Numbered from the stretch's first letter, positions 1-9,339 are shown. The stretch is 64,000 nt of DNA from CAVQGM01 sp963712065 (GCA_963712065.1 CAVQGM010000002.1:1860001-1924000), one strand, 5' to 3'. Translations and numbers: made by a program. The notes: generated by a model from the sequence alone, not told the origin.

Positions 1-1199
1 AAGTCCTGGGTCCAGCCCGCGGCCTGCAACATGAGCAGCTTGAGCGACGCGTCGGCCGCCTCGAAGAGCCAGCCCCGGGACTCGAGCTGCTTCAGCTCGT
101 CGGACAGGACGGCGGCGGCGTGGTCGTCGATCTCGACACCCAGCTCCTCGGCCTTCATGGCCATGCCCGCCCGGCCCCCGAGATCGGAGACGAGCACACG
201 GGTGTGGTTGCCGACCAGCTCGGGATCGACGTGCTCGTAGGTGGCGGACCCGGCGCGCCCGAGGGCCGAGGTGTGCAGGCCACCCTTGTGGGCGAACGCC
301 GACGTACCCACGTAGGGGTCGGCGGGCTGGGGCGGCAGGTTGACGAGCTCGGCCACGTGGTGGCTCACCAGCGTCAGTCGCTCGAGCCGGCCCGGCGGCA
401 GCGTCTCGATGCCCATCTTGAGGGTGAGGTCGGGGATGACCGTCATCAGGTTGGCGTTGCCGGTGCGCTCGCCGTAGCCGTTGACCGTGCCCTGCACCTG
501 CGTGGCACCGGCGACGACCGCGGCCACCGTGTTGGCGACGGCGCAGCCGCTGTCGTTCTGGGTGTGGATGCCGACCGGCACCGAACCGAAGTAGGCGACG
601 ACCTCGCCGACGATGCGCTGCACCTCGTGGGGCAACGAGCCGCCGTTGGTGTCGCACAGCACGAGGGTGTCGACGCCTGCGGTGGCGGCCGCCTCGAGCA
701 CGCGCAGCGCGTACTCGGGGTTGGCCTTGTAGCCGTCGAAGAAGTGCTCGGCGTCGAAGAAGACGCGCCGACCGGCGGCCTTGAGGTGGCGCACCGAGTC
801 GCCCACCATGGACACCCCCTCGTCGAGGGTGGTGCGCAGCGCCTCGGTGACGTGGAAGTCCCAGCTCTTGCCGACGATGCAGACGGTCGACGTGTCGGCG
901 TCGAGCAGCGCCTGGAGGGTGGGATCGTCGTCGACCTTCCCGAGCGGTCGGCGGGTCGAGCCGAAGGCCACGAGGTCGGCGGCGGCCAGGGAGAGCTCGG
1001 AGGGGGCCCGTTGGAAGAACTCGGCGTCTTTCGGGTTCGCCTGGGGGTAGCCGCCCTCGATCCAGCGCACGCCCAGCCAGTCGAGCTGCTCGGCGATGCG
1101 GAGCTTGTCCTCGACGGTGAGCGAGATGCCCTCGAACTGGGCGCCGTCGCGCAGGGTGGTGTCGAACACGTCGACGCGGGCAGGCGGGCGCTCACTCAT
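1..1199 (-). CDS. cimA: Citramalate synthase (partial, C-terminus outside window)
   Basis: This acyltransferase of the isopropylmalate/homocitrate synthase family condenses acetyl-CoA and pyruvate to (R)-citramalate, the first step of threonine-independent isoleucine synthesis. The minus-strand reading starts MSERPPARVDVFDTTLRDGA; the FDTTLRDG metal-binding signature is at residues 12-19. Later come a HFFDGYK segment typical of CimA rather than LeuA, GIHTQNDSG, and NGYGERTGNANL. About 399 codons are visible; the family is usually 520-540 residues, so the C-terminal regulatory domain is missing here. The ATG at 1199 overlaps the ilvE stop by 8 bases, so the two are translationally coupled. LeuCD and LeuB in the same window can carry citramalate on to 2-oxobutyrate. 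CimA versus LeuA is judged from motifs only. Confidence 0.88.
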   Translation of the reverse strand, partial: MSERPPARVDVFDTTLRDGAQFEGISLTVEDKLRIAEQLDWLGVRWIEGGYPQANPKDAEFFQRAPSELSLAAADLVAFGSTRRPLGKVDDDPTLQALLDADTSTVCIVGKSWDFHVTEALRTTLDEGVSMVGDSVRHLKAAGRRVFFDAEHFFDGYKANPEYALRVLEAAATAGVDTLVLCDTNGGSLPHEVQRIVGEVVAYFGSVPVGIHTQNDSGCAVANTVAAVVAGATQVQGTVNGYGERTGNANLMTVIPDLTLKMGIETLPPGRLERLTLVSHHVAELVNLPPQPADPYVGTSAFAHKGGLHTSALGRAGSATYEHVDPELVGNHTRVLVSDLGGRAGMAMKAEELGVEIDDHAAAVLSDELKQLESRGWLFEAADASLKLLMLQAAGWTQD

Positions 1200-2112
1200 C
1201 GATGTACTCCAACCAGTCCTTGTAGCGATCGTCCTGGCCGCGGACGGCGGCGAAGTACGCCTCCTGGATCTGCTTGGTGATCGGGCCCGGACGACCGAGC
1301 TCGCGGTCGTCGACGGCGCGGATGGGCACGACCTCGGCGGCGGTGCCGGTGAGGAAGGCCTCCTTGGCCAGGTAGAGGTCGGTCCGCAGGATGTTGTCCT
1401 CGACGACCTCGAAGCCCAGGTCGCTGGCGATCGTCATCACGCTCTCGCGGGTGATGCCCTCGAGCGCACCGGCGCTGACCGGCGGGGTGACGATGCGGCC
1501 CCTCTTCACGATGAAGAGGTTCTCACCCGTGCACTCCGACACGAAGCCCTGCGGGTTGAGCAGGATCGCCTCGTCGTAGCCGGCCTTGATCGCCTCGACC
1601 TTGGCCATCGACGAGTTCACGTAGTTGCCGGTGACCTTGGCCGCCGGGGGCATGGCGTTGGGGTCGTGGCGCACCCACGAGCTGATCTTCATGCGCACGC
1701 CGTTGGCCAGCCCCTCCTCACCGAGGTAGGTGCCCCAAGGCCACACCGCGATGGCGGTGTCGACCTTGCACGGCAGCGGGTTCAGTCCCATCTCGCCGTA
1801 GCCGAGGAAGGCGATGGGCCGGATGTAGCCGGCATGCAGGTTGTTGACCCGCATCAGCACCTTGGTCGCCTCGACCAGCTCCTCGACCGAGTAGGGGACG
1901 TCGATGTGGATCACCTTGGCCGAGTCGTGCAGGCGCGACATGTGGTCGGTCAGCCGGAACACGGCCCCGCCGCGGTCGGTCTCGTAGGCGCGGATGCCCT
2001 CGAACACGCCGCTGCCGTAGTGCAGCGTGTGGGTCAGGACGTGGATCGTGGCGTCGGCCCAGTCGACGAGCTCGCCGTTGAACCAGATCTTGTCGGTGGC
2101 GGTGATGGGCAT
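1192..2112 (-). CDS. ilvE: Branched-chain amino acid aminotransferase
   Basis: IlvE is a PLP fold-type IV transaminase for the last step of leucine, isoleucine and valine synthesis. The 306-residue protein has the full family length. Visible features are IWFNGELVDW at the N-terminus, HYGSGVFEGIRAY, the PLP lysine in PAAKVTGNY (about K159), SECTGENLFIV and LTGTAAEVVPI. The ATG is preceded by a GGGGGGA ribosome site. It lies 14 bases after leuB and overlaps cimA, so leuB-ilvE-cimA form one minus-strand operon devoted to branched-chain amino acids. Nothing is unusual. Confidence 0.95.
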   Translation of the reverse strand: MPITATDKIWFNGELVDWADATIHVLTHTLHYGSGVFEGIRAYETDRGGAVFRLTDHMSRLHDSAKVIHIDVPYSVEELVEATKVLMRVNNLHAGYIRPIAFLGYGEMGLNPLPCKVDTAIAVWPWGTYLGEEGLANGVRMKISSWVRHDPNAMPPAAKVTGNYVNSSMAKVEAIKAGYDEAILLNPQGFVSECTGENLFIVKRGRIVTPPVSAGALEGITRESVMTIASDLGFEVVEDNILRTDLYLAKEAFLTGTAAEVVPIRAVDDRELGRPGPITKQIQEAYFAAVRGQDDRYKDWLEYIDE

Positions 2113-2126
2113 CGGGTGGTCCCCCC

Positions 2127-3125
2127 TCAGACTCGTGCGGCGACGGCGTCGCCGATCTCGGCGGTGCTGCCGGTCAGCGCCGAGGCGTCGGTGCTGGCCT
2201 TGCGGATGCGGGCGGCGGCATCGTCGTCACCCAGGAACTCCAACATCATCGCCGCCGAGAGGATGGCGGCGATGGGATTGGCCAGCTGCCGGCCGGCGAT
2301 GTCGGGAGCCGAGCCGTGCACCGGCTCGAACATCGACGGCCCGGTGCGATCGGGGTTGAGGTTGCCCGACGACGCGAACCCGATGCCTCCGGACACGGCG
2401 CCGCCGAGGTCGGTGAGGATGTCGCCGAACAAGTTGTCGGTGACGATCACGTCGTAGCGCTGCGGGCTCTCGACGAAGTAGATGCATGCGGCGTCGACGT
2501 GGTGGTAGGCGGTGTCGACGTCGGGGTACCCGGCGGCCACGTCGTGGAAGGTGCGCTCCCACAGGTCGCCGGCGAAGGTGAGCACGTTGGTCTTGTGCAC
2601 GAGGGTGAGGTGCTTGCGCGGCCGCGACCGGGCCAGCTCGAACGCGTACCGGACGCAACGCTCGACACCGAAGCGGGTGTTGACCGAGCCCTGGGTGGCG
2701 ATCTCGTGGGGCGTGCCCTTCCGCAGGAAGCCACCCTCGCCGGCGTAGGTGCCCTCGGTGTTCTCGCGGATCACGACGAAGTCGTGGGTGGGACGACCGT
2801 CGGAGCCCCGGCCGGGCGCGACGAAGGGCCGCTGGTTGATGTAGAGGTCGAGCCCGAACCGCATCTTCAGCAGCAACCCCCGCTCGATGACCCCGGGGGC
2901 CACGTCGGGCGTGCCGACGGCACCGAGCAGCAGCGCGTCGAGCCCCCGCCACTCCTCGAGCACCTCGTCGGGCAGCACCGTGCCGTCGCGCAGGTAGCGG
3001 GCCCCGCCGAGGTCGTAGTCGACGGTGTCGATCTCGACGCCTGCGGCGCGGATCGCCTTCAGGGCCTCGGCGATGACCTCGGGGCCGATCCCGTCGCCTC
3101 CGATGACTCCGATCCTGTGGCTCAC
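2127..3125 (-). CDS. leuB: 3-isopropylmalate dehydrogenase
   Basis: LeuB oxidatively decarboxylates 3-isopropylmalate to 2-oxoisocaproate with NAD+, and also acts on methylmalate in the citramalate route. The reading frame is open to 3236, but the protein proper begins at the GTG at 3125 (SHRIGVIGGDGIGPEV), giving 332 residues. Signatures are GDGIGPEV, the substrate-binding region VIRENTEGTYAGEGG, the catalytic lysine region HKTNVLTFAGDLW, and the metal-binding DNLFGDILTDLGGAVSGGIG. FEPVHGSAPDIAG near the end is the NAD-binding segment. It is the first gene of the leuB-ilvE-cimA operon. Confidence 0.95.
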   Translation of the reverse strand: MSHRIGVIGGDGIGPEVIAEALKAIRAAGVEIDTVDYDLGGARYLRDGTVLPDEVLEEWRGLDALLLGAVGTPDVAPGVIERGLLLKMRFGLDLYINQRPFVAPGRGSDGRPTHDFVVIRENTEGTYAGEGGFLRKGTPHEIATQGSVNTRFGVERCVRYAFELARSRPRKHLTLVHKTNVLTFAGDLWERTFHDVAAGYPDVDTAYHHVDAACIYFVESPQRYDVIVTDNLFGDILTDLGGAVSGGIGFASSGNLNPDRTGPSMFEPVHGSAPDIAGRQLANPIAAILSAAMMLEFLGDDDAAARIRKASTDASALTGSTAEIGDAVAARV

Positions 3126-3368
3126 GGCGGTCGTCTTCCTCGTGTCAGGGTGTGGTCGGTCTGGTGGGTGCGGGTGGGGCGAGGGCGCCCCAGAACGAGA
3201 AAACCGCCCACCGGGGTGGACGGTCGAGCGGCGCACGTCGCATGGCGACGTGCGCTACGGAATGATGATCGAGAGGGTGGTTGCGAGGGCAAGCACTGCG
3301 GGAGAGTGTGGCCCCTGGCCTGCCCGAATGCAACCCGTCCGGCACTCGCCGCCGTCGAGGACCGTCGC

Positions 3369-3380
3369 TACCCTGGAGCC
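3369..3380 (+). promoter_or_regulatory. Putative -10 box for leaderless greA
   Basis: TACCCT at 3369-3374 is followed by six bases and then the greA GTG. Transcription starting at the start codon would give a leaderless mRNA. No convincing -35 was found and no Shine-Dalgarno is present. Confidence 0.5.
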
Positions 3381-3851
3381 GTGCCCCCCGAGACCCACCA
3401 CCTGTCCCAGGCGACCTTCGACCGGCTCACCGCGGAGCTGGAGGAGCTCACCACCCACGGCCGCATCGACATCGCCCGCAAGATCCAGTCCGCCCGGGAG
3501 CTGGGCGACCTGTCCGAGAACGGCGACTACCACGCCGCCAAGGAGGAGCAGGGGAAGATGGAGGCCCGCATCCGGCACCTCTCCGCCCTGCTCGAGTCGG
3601 CCGAGATCGTCGAGTCCACCGACTCCGACGTCGTGTCCGCAGGGTCGATCGTGTCCATCTGCTACGAGGGCGACGACACCCCCGAGACGTTCCTCATCGG
3701 CAGCATCGAGGAGCGCAGCGGCGACATCGACGTGATCTCCCCCGGCTCGCCGCTCGGCCGGTCCCTGCTCGGCCGGACCGTCGGCGACATGGTCGAGTTC
3801 GAGGCCCCCGGCGGCGCGCTCAAGGTCGAGGTCACGGACATCCAGGGCTGA
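3381..3851 (+). CDS. greA: Transcription elongation factor GreA
   Basis: GreA reactivates backtracked RNA polymerase by stimulating cleavage of the nascent transcript. The 156-residue protein has normal length. The N-terminal coiled coil includes RIDIARKIQSARELGDLSENGDYHAAKEE, whose DLSENGDYHAAKEEQ portion is the GreA signature with the acidic tip. The C-terminal FKBP-like domain ends with SPLGRSLLGRTVGD and VEVTDI. The frame is open far upstream, but homology begins at the GTG at 3381 (PPETHHLSQATFDRL), which also sits correctly behind a -10 box. It is monocistronic or weakly linked to the following hydrolase. Confidence 0.95.
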   Translation: MPPETHHLSQATFDRLTAELEELTTHGRIDIARKIQSARELGDLSENGDYHAAKEEQGKMEARIRHLSALLESAEIVESTDSDVVSAGSIVSICYEGDDTPETFLIGSIEERSGDIDVISPGSPLGRSLLGRTVGDMVEFEAPGGALKVEVTDIQG

Positions 3852-3870
3852 TGGACGCCGGGGACTGACG

Positions 3871-4743
3871 GTGGGGGCGTTCACGCCGCCCGGGTTGCCC
3901 GCCGGACGAGCGGTCGCGCTCCCCGGCCGGGGCACCACCTTCGCCTACGACACCGGCCCCCGCGACGCCCGCCACGCGTTCCTCCTGCTCCACGGCTGGA
4001 CCGTGACCGCGGCGGTCAACTGGTTCCCGTCGATCGAGCCCCTCACCGCGCTCGGTCGAGTGATCGCCCTCGACCACCGCGGGCACGGGCGCGGCATCCG
4101 CACCCGGTCGCGCTTCCGCCTCGCCGACTGCGCCGACGACGCCGCCGCCCTGTGCCGGGTGCTCGGCGTGGAGCGCGTGATCCCCGTCGGGTACTCGATG
4201 GGCGGTCCCGTCGCCCAGCTCACGTGGCGCCGCCACCCACGGCTGGTCGAGGGCCTGGTGCTGTGCGCCACCAGCCGCAACTTCACGGGGCGGGCGCCGC
4301 GGGACCGCGCCATCGCCGGCGTGGCCACCGGTCTGTCGATCGCGGCGCGGGCCACACCCGGCACCGTCCGCCGACAGATGACCGAGCGGGTGCTGGCGGC
4401 GCGCTACGACGACTCGCCGCTCGGCGAATGGGTCCGAACCGAGCTGCGCGGCAACGATCTGCGGATGGTCGTCGAGGCCGGACGCGCCATCGGCGCCTTC
4501 TCGTCGCGCGAGTGGATCGGCGGGGTCGACGTGCCCGCCTCCGTCGTGCTCACCCAGCACGACCTGGCCGTCCCACCGATGCGCCAACAGCGGTTGGCCC
4601 AGGCCATCCCGGGCGCCTCGCTGCACCCCGTCGACGGCGGCCACGACGTGTGCGTCACCCAGCCCGAGCGGTTCGTACCGGTGCTGCTCGAGGCGGCCCG
4701 AAGCGTGGTCGGCCGGGCCGAGGGTCGGCGCGCCGCGTCCTGA
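3871..4743 (+). CDS. Alpha/beta-fold hydrolase
   Basis: A 290-residue alpha/beta hydrolase of unknown substrate. The oxyanion-hole region LLHGWTVTA is near residue 40, the nucleophile elbow VGYSMGG near residue 110, the acid probably in LTQHDLAVPP, and the catalytic histidine in DGGHDVCV near the C-terminus. The start is GTG at 3871, 19 bases after greA. No signal peptide or membrane segment is seen, so it is likely cytosolic. It ends 7 bases before the convergent ppx gene. Esterase, lipase or C-C hydrolase activity cannot be told apart from sequence. Confidence 0.85.
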   Translation: MGAFTPPGLPAGRAVALPGRGTTFAYDTGPRDARHAFLLLHGWTVTAAVNWFPSIEPLTALGRVIALDHRGHGRGIRTRSRFRLADCADDAAALCRVLGVERVIPVGYSMGGPVAQLTWRRHPRLVEGLVLCATSRNFTGRAPRDRAIAGVATGLSIAARATPGTVRRQMTERVLAARYDDSPLGEWVRTELRGNDLRMVVEAGRAIGAFSSREWIGGVDVPASVVLTQHDLAVPPMRQQRLAQAIPGASLHPVDGGHDVCVTQPERFVPVLLEAARSVVGRAEGRRAAS

Positions 4744-4750
4744 GCGCCGG

Positions 4751-6329
4751 TCACGCCGACGCCGCCTCCTCGATCCGCACGGGTCGTCCCAGCACCTCTT
4801 CGAGCAGGCCCTTGCGCTCGGTGGCGGTGAACACCTCCAGCGACAGGTCGGCACCGGGATCGCCGCTCACCTCGAGCACCACCGCCTTCCCCTCGGGGCG
4901 GGCGCCGACGGCGCGCACCAGGGCGGCGTGGGTCCGGTCGAGGGCGATGGCCACCCTCAGGATCGACGCCAGCGAGCGCACCAGCTCCTGGTCGGCCGGG
5001 CGCAGGGCGGCGAACTCGGGGTGCTTGGGCTTGGGCGCGCTCTTGCGGTGGTAGCGGGCGACGAGGGCGACGAGCTCGATCTCGTGGTCGGTGAAGCCGG
5101 CGAGGTGGTCGGAGTTCCGGATCACGTAGTAGCTGTGCTTGTGGTGGCCGCTGTGCGACACGAACAGACCGACGTTGGCGAGGAGGGCAGCGGCCTCGAG
5201 CAGCTCCCGTGAGCGCTCGGGGAGTTCGTGCCACGGCGCGGTCTCGTCGAACAGCTCCAGCGCGAGCGTGGCGACGTGGACGGAGTGGGCGGGGTCGTCG
5301 TCCATCAACTCCATCAGGTGGACCACGCTGCGGCGCCGGAGGTCCTGCAGGTGGTGGAACGCGCCGTCGCGCTGGCGGGAGAGGGCATCGAGCAGCGCAC
5401 CCTCCCGGAGGGCGTTCTCCGACAGGATCATCCGCTTGATGCCGAGGGACTGCATCGTCTCTTCGAGGATGAGCGCCCCGGCCAGGATGATGTCGACGCG
5501 GGTCTCGTCGATGCCCGGCAGCCGCCGTCGCTTGTCGAGCGTGTCGGCGTCGGCCAGCCGTCGCACGACCGCCCGCACCTCGGACCGGGTGAAGGCGAAG
5601 TTGTTGAGCGTCCGGGGCGCACTGCCGTCGTCGCGGGCGACCTGGATCATGGCCGCCACCGCCTCGATGGTGCCCGAGCTCCCCACGGCGACGTCGAACC
5701 CGTGGCGGGCGACCTCGCGGCGACATGGTGACGAGGGCGGCGCGGACGAAGCGCCGGCAGGCGTCGACGGCGCCGGGATGCAGGCGGTTCGATCGGAAGA
5801 AGCGACGGGTCAGCCGGATCGCGCCGAGCTTCACGCTGCCGACGGCGAGGGTCTCCCCCCGCTCCCCGACGAGGATCTCCGTGCTGCCGCCACCGATGTC
5901 GACCAGCACCAGGCGGGTGTCGTAGACGGGCACGGCCTGGAGGACGCCGAGGTGGATGAGCCGCGCCTCCTCGACGCCGGAGATCACCTCGACCTCGATG
6001 CCGGCCTCGTCGCGCGCCCGGTCGATGAACGCCGAGGCGTTCTCCGCCTCGCGCACGGCGCTGGTCGCGACCGCATACACGTCGGCGTCGGAGATCTCGG
6101 CGATCTTGCGGAACCGCCGCAGGCAGTCGATGCCGCGGTCGATGGCGTCGGGGGCGAGCTCCTTCATGTCGCCCGACCCCGAGCCCAGGCGGACCATCTC
6201 CTTCTCGCGGGCGATGACCTCGAACTGGTTCCCCTCCCCGACGCGCGCCACGACGAGGTGGAACGAGTTGGTGCCGATGTCGACGGCGGCCAGGGTGCGG
6301 GGGTCGTCCGGCGGGGGGTCGGGAGTCAC
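4751..6329 (-). CDS. ppx: Ppx/GppA phosphatase with HD-type C-terminal domain (frame-disrupted)
   Basis: Exopolyphosphatase/pppGpp phosphatase of the ASKHA superfamily. Starting at GTG 6329, the N-terminal part reads AAVDIGTNSFHLVVARV (phosphate-1 loop), then AVATSAVREAEN, VISGVEEARLI and LVDIGGGSTEI. After SNRLHPGAVDACRRF the frame changes at about 5717: one extra base follows MSP (codons CCG-C-GAG), after which VARHGFDVAVGSSGTIEAV continues. Removing one base gives 525 residues, matching two-domain Ppx proteins with an HD-like C-terminal domain (HSVHVATLALELFD, LLANVGLFVSHSGHHKHSYY). Without correction the gene would yield a truncated N-terminal product. A sequence error is more likely than a true mutation because both halves are well conserved. 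Confidence 0.85.
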
Positions 6330-6340
6330 CGACCACGAGC

Positions 6341-7015
6341 CTACGCCCCGGGCGGGCCGTCCAGGCCGGCGGCCGACTCGATGGCCCGCGCCGCGTCGAC
6401 CACCGCTCCCGCGTAGCGGCGACCGGGATGGCGGGTGGTGCGCTCGATCGGGCCCGACACGCTGACGGCGGCCACCACCGCGCCGGCGGCGTCGCGCACC
6501 GGGGCGCTCACCGACGCCACGCCCGCCTCTCGCTCCTCGGCCGTCTCCACCCACTGGCGACTCGCGGGCGGCGGGTCGTCGCCGAGGAGACGGCCGGCCG
6601 AGCCCCGGTCGAGGGGCAGCGACGCTCCCGTGGGGACGATGGTGCGCAGGCCGTGGGGCGACTCGAGGGCGGCCACGCAGACCCGGCGATCGCCGTCTCG
6701 CACGTACAGCTGCACGCTCTCGCCGGTCGCGTCGCGGAGGGCGGCGAGCGCGGGCGCCGCCACCTCGGCGAGCGGGACGGCGTCGGCGGCCGCCCGGCCG
6801 AGGGCGACCAGTCGGGTGCCGAGGGCGAAGCGGCCCTCCCGGTCACGGCAGACGAGCCCGTGGACCTCGAGAGCGACGGCGAGCCGGTGGGCGGTGGCCC
6901 GGGACAGGCCGGTGGTCCCGACCAGGTCGGCAAGGGCCAGGGGCCCGGCCTCCAGGGCGCCGAGCACCACCACCGTCTTGTCGATCACGCCCACGCCGCT
7001 TACACTCGTTCCCAC
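6341..7015 (-). CDS. IclR-family transcriptional regulator (NdgR/AreB-like)
   Basis: A 224-residue IclR regulator. The N-terminal winged helix-turn-helix is in VVLGALEAGPLALADL and GLSRATAHRLAVALEVHG; the ligand-binding domain follows (ESVQLYVRDGDRRVCVAALES, SASLPLDRGSAGRLL-like segment, SVSAPVRDAAGAVVAAVSVSG). It is divergent from leuCD with a TGTCTC-N7-GAGACA inverted repeat between them. That is the arrangement of NdgR/AreB of Streptomyces, an IclR regulator of leuCD. The start is GTG at 7015; the ATG at 7018 is out of frame and stops at once. ppx follows 11 bases downstream on the same strand. Confidence 0.88.
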   Translation of the reverse strand: MGTSVSGVGVIDKTVVVLGALEAGPLALADLVGTTGLSRATAHRLAVALEVHGLVCRDREGRFALGTRLVALGRAAADAVPLAEVAAPALAALRDATGESVQLYVRDGDRRVCVAALESPHGLRTIVPTGASLPLDRGSAGRLLGDDPPPASRQWVETAEEREAGVASVSAPVRDAAGAVVAAVSVSGPIERTTRHPGRRYAGAVVDAARAIESAAGLDGPPGA

Positions 7016-7028
7016 ATGGCAAGACTAT

Positions 7029-7047
7029 TGTCTCAACATACGAGACA
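7029..7047. promoter_or_regulatory. Inverted-repeat operator between iclR and leuC
   Basis: Perfect arms TGTCTC (7029-7034) and GAGACA (7042-7047) are separated by seven bases. The site is in the 68-base divergent gap, 14 bases before the iclR GTG and 36 bases before leuC, so one bound regulator could control both. It is probably the target of the adjacent IclR protein. Confidence 0.7.
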
Positions 7048-7083
7048 GCAAGACGGCTCCGGCACGACGACGAAGGAAGCGGC

Positions 7084-8519
7084 ATGAGCGCACCGCGCAC
7101 CCTCAGCGAGAAGATCTGGGACGACCACCTCGTCGCCGCCCGAGCGGCGGGCAGCGGGGCGCGTCGCACGGGCGAGCCCGACCTGCTCTACATCGACCTC
7201 CACCTCGTGCACGAGGTCACCTCGCCGCAGGCGTTCGACGGCCTGCGCCTGAGCGGCCGCCGGGTCCGCCGACCCGACCTCACCGTCGCCACCGAGGACC
7301 ACAACGTCCCCACCACCGACATCGACCAGCCCATCGCCGACCCCATCTCCCGCAAGCAGGTCGAGGTGCTGCGGGCGAACTGCGCCGAGTTCGGCATCAC
7401 CGAGTACCCGATGGGCGACCCCGGCCAGGGCATCGTCCACGTCATCGGCCCCGAGCAGGGGCTCACCCAGCCGGGCATGACCATCGTCTGCGGCGACAGC
7501 CACACCTCCACCCACGGCGCCTTCGGGGCGCTGGCGTTCGGCATCGGCACGAGCGAGGTCGAGCACGTGCTCGCCACCCAGACCCTCCCCCAGCACCGGC
7601 CGGGCACGATGGCGGTCATCGTCGACGGCGACCTCCCCGACGGGGTCACCGCCAAGGACGTCATCCTGGCGATCATCGGGCGCATCGGCACCGGCGGCGG
7701 CATCGGCTCGGTCATCGAGTACCGCGGGCTCGGCCATCCGCGGCCTGTCGATGGAGGGGCGGATGACCGTGTGCAACATGTCGATCGAGGCCGGCGCCCG
7801 GGCCGGGCTGATCGCCCCCGACGACACGACGTTCGCCTACCTCGAGGGCCGCCGCTTCGCGCCGACGGGCGCGGCCTGGGAGCGACGCCCTCGACGACTG
7901 GCGGGCGCTGCCCACCGACGACGGGGCCGTCGTTCGACAAGGAGGTCGCCCTCGACGCCGCCGCGCTCCTCCCCCACGTCTCGTGGGGCACCAACCCGGC
8001 CCAGGTCGTCGCCGATCACCGGCACCGTGCCCGATCCCGACGCCTTCGCCGACCCCAGCCAGCGCGAGGCGGCCGCCCGGGCCCTCGAGTACATGGGGCT
8101 CACGGCCGGCACCGCCGCTGCGCGACGTCCCGGTCGACACGGTGTTCATCGGCTCGTGCACCAACAGCCGCATCGAGGACCTCCGGGCCGCGGCCCGAGT
8201 GGTCGAGGGCCGCACGGTGAAGCCGGGCATGCGGGCCCTCGTGGTCCCCGGCTCGTTCCGGGTGAAGGAGCAGGCCGAGGCCGAAGGCCTCGACCGGGTG
8301 TTCACCGCCGCCGGCTTCGAGTGGCGCGAGCCGGGCTGCTCGATGTGCCTGGCCATGAACCCCGACAAGCTCGCTCCCGGCGAGCGAGCCGCGTCCACCA
8401 GCAACCGCAACTTCGAGGGCCGTCAGGGCCGGGGCGGCCGCACGCACCTCGTGTCCCCCGCGGTCGCCGCCGCCACCGCGGTGGCCGGCACCTTCGCCCG
8501 CCCCACCGACCTCGACTGA
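7084..8519 (+). CDS. leuC: 3-isopropylmalate dehydratase large subunit (five frame changes)
   Basis: LeuC is the aconitase-family [4Fe-4S] subunit that isomerises 2- to 3-isopropylmalate with LeuD. From ATG 7084 the frame is intact through DLHLVHEVTSPQAFDGLR, CGDSHTSTHGAFGALAFGIG and GGGIGSVIEYRG. It then changes by +1 near 7727, 7883, 7932, 8014 and 8114. Concatenated frames give a continuous LeuC: GRMTVCNMSIEAGARAG, SWGTNPAQV, VFIGSCTNSRIEDLR (cluster cysteine) and EPGCSMCLAMN (two cluster cysteines), ending at TGA 8517-8519. Removing five bases gives 1431 bp and 476 residues, exactly the family length. As written, the product would be truncated and inactive. All conserved segments survive, so the changes look like insertion errors, but real decay is not excluded. 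Confidence 0.88.
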
Positions 8520-8600
8520 CCCACCCGACCACCCCGCCGGACAGCCCCCCAGAGCCCCAGCCAGAACGGGGGTGGAGCGACCAGCGACAGGAGCACGACC

Positions 8601-9200
8601 ATGGAACCCGTCAGGATCGTCACCGGGACCGCCGTCCCACTCGACCGCTCCGACGTCGACACCGACCAGATCATCCCGAGCGACTGGCTGAAGCGGGTCG
8701 AGCGCACCGGCTTCGGGGCCGGGCTCTTCTCGGAGTGGCGGGACGACCGCGACTTCGTGCTCAACCACGAGCACTACAGCGGCGCCACCATCCTCGTCGC
8801 CGGGCCCAACTTCGGCACCGGCTCGTCGCGCGAGCACGCCGTGTGGGCGATCATGGACTACGGCTTCCAGGCGGTGATCTCGCCGCAGTTCGCCGACATC
8901 TTCCGCAACAACTGCACCAAGAACGGGCTCGTACCGGTGCAGGTGACCCCCGCGGAGGGCGAACAGCTGCTGCGGGCGGTCGAGGCCGACCCCGGGCTCG
9001 AGATCACCGTCGACGTGGCGACCGGCACCGTGGCCGCCCCGGCCATCGGGCTCGAGACCGGCTTCCCGCTCGACGAGGCGACGCGGCGGCGGTTCCTCGA
9101 GGGGCTGGACGACATCGGCATCACGCTGCAGCGCGAGGGCGACATCACCGCCTACGAGGCGACCCGCCCGACCTGGAAGCCCTCCGCCACGACCAGCTGA
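8601..9200 (+). CDS. leuD: 3-isopropylmalate dehydratase small subunit
   Basis: LeuD is the swivel-domain partner of LeuC; the complex acts on isopropylmalate and on citramalate. The 199-residue protein has normal length. It shows PLDRSDVDTDQIIPSDWLKR at the N-terminus, GPNFGTGSSREHAVWA (the GSSREHA substrate-binding loop) around residues 75-90, and DIFRNNCTKNGLVP. An ACAGGAG ribosome site precedes ATG 8601. The 81-base gap after leuC fits a leuCD operon. The frame is intact, in contrast with leuC. Confidence 0.95.
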   Translation: MEPVRIVTGTAVPLDRSDVDTDQIIPSDWLKRVERTGFGAGLFSEWRDDRDFVLNHEHYSGATILVAGPNFGTGSSREHAVWAIMDYGFQAVISPQFADIFRNNCTKNGLVPVQVTPAEGEQLLRAVEADPGLEITVDVATGTVAAPAIGLETGFPLDEATRRRFLEGLDDIGITLQREGDITAYEATRPTWKPSATTS

Positions 9201-9339
9201 GGCCGCCCGCTCCGTGCCGGCATCGGGGGCGCATCAGCCGACTCGGCCGGACCCGCTCCCCACCCGCCGGGAACCAGGGCCTGGCGGGCGACGTCGGAGG
9301 GAGTGGCGCGAGGGCGCCGGTCGACAGGGAGGGATCGCC

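Noticed and set aside
120..1280. Long plus-strand open frame opposite cimA
   Set aside because: The minus strand encodes clear CimA motifs; the plus frame is low-complexity Gly/Val/Asp/Arg sequence, a GC-rich shadow.
7720..8120. Programmed ribosomal frameshifting in leuC
   Set aside because: Five separate +1 events in one housekeeping gene, with no slippery sequence or downstream structure seen, are not credible; insertion errors or decay explain it better.
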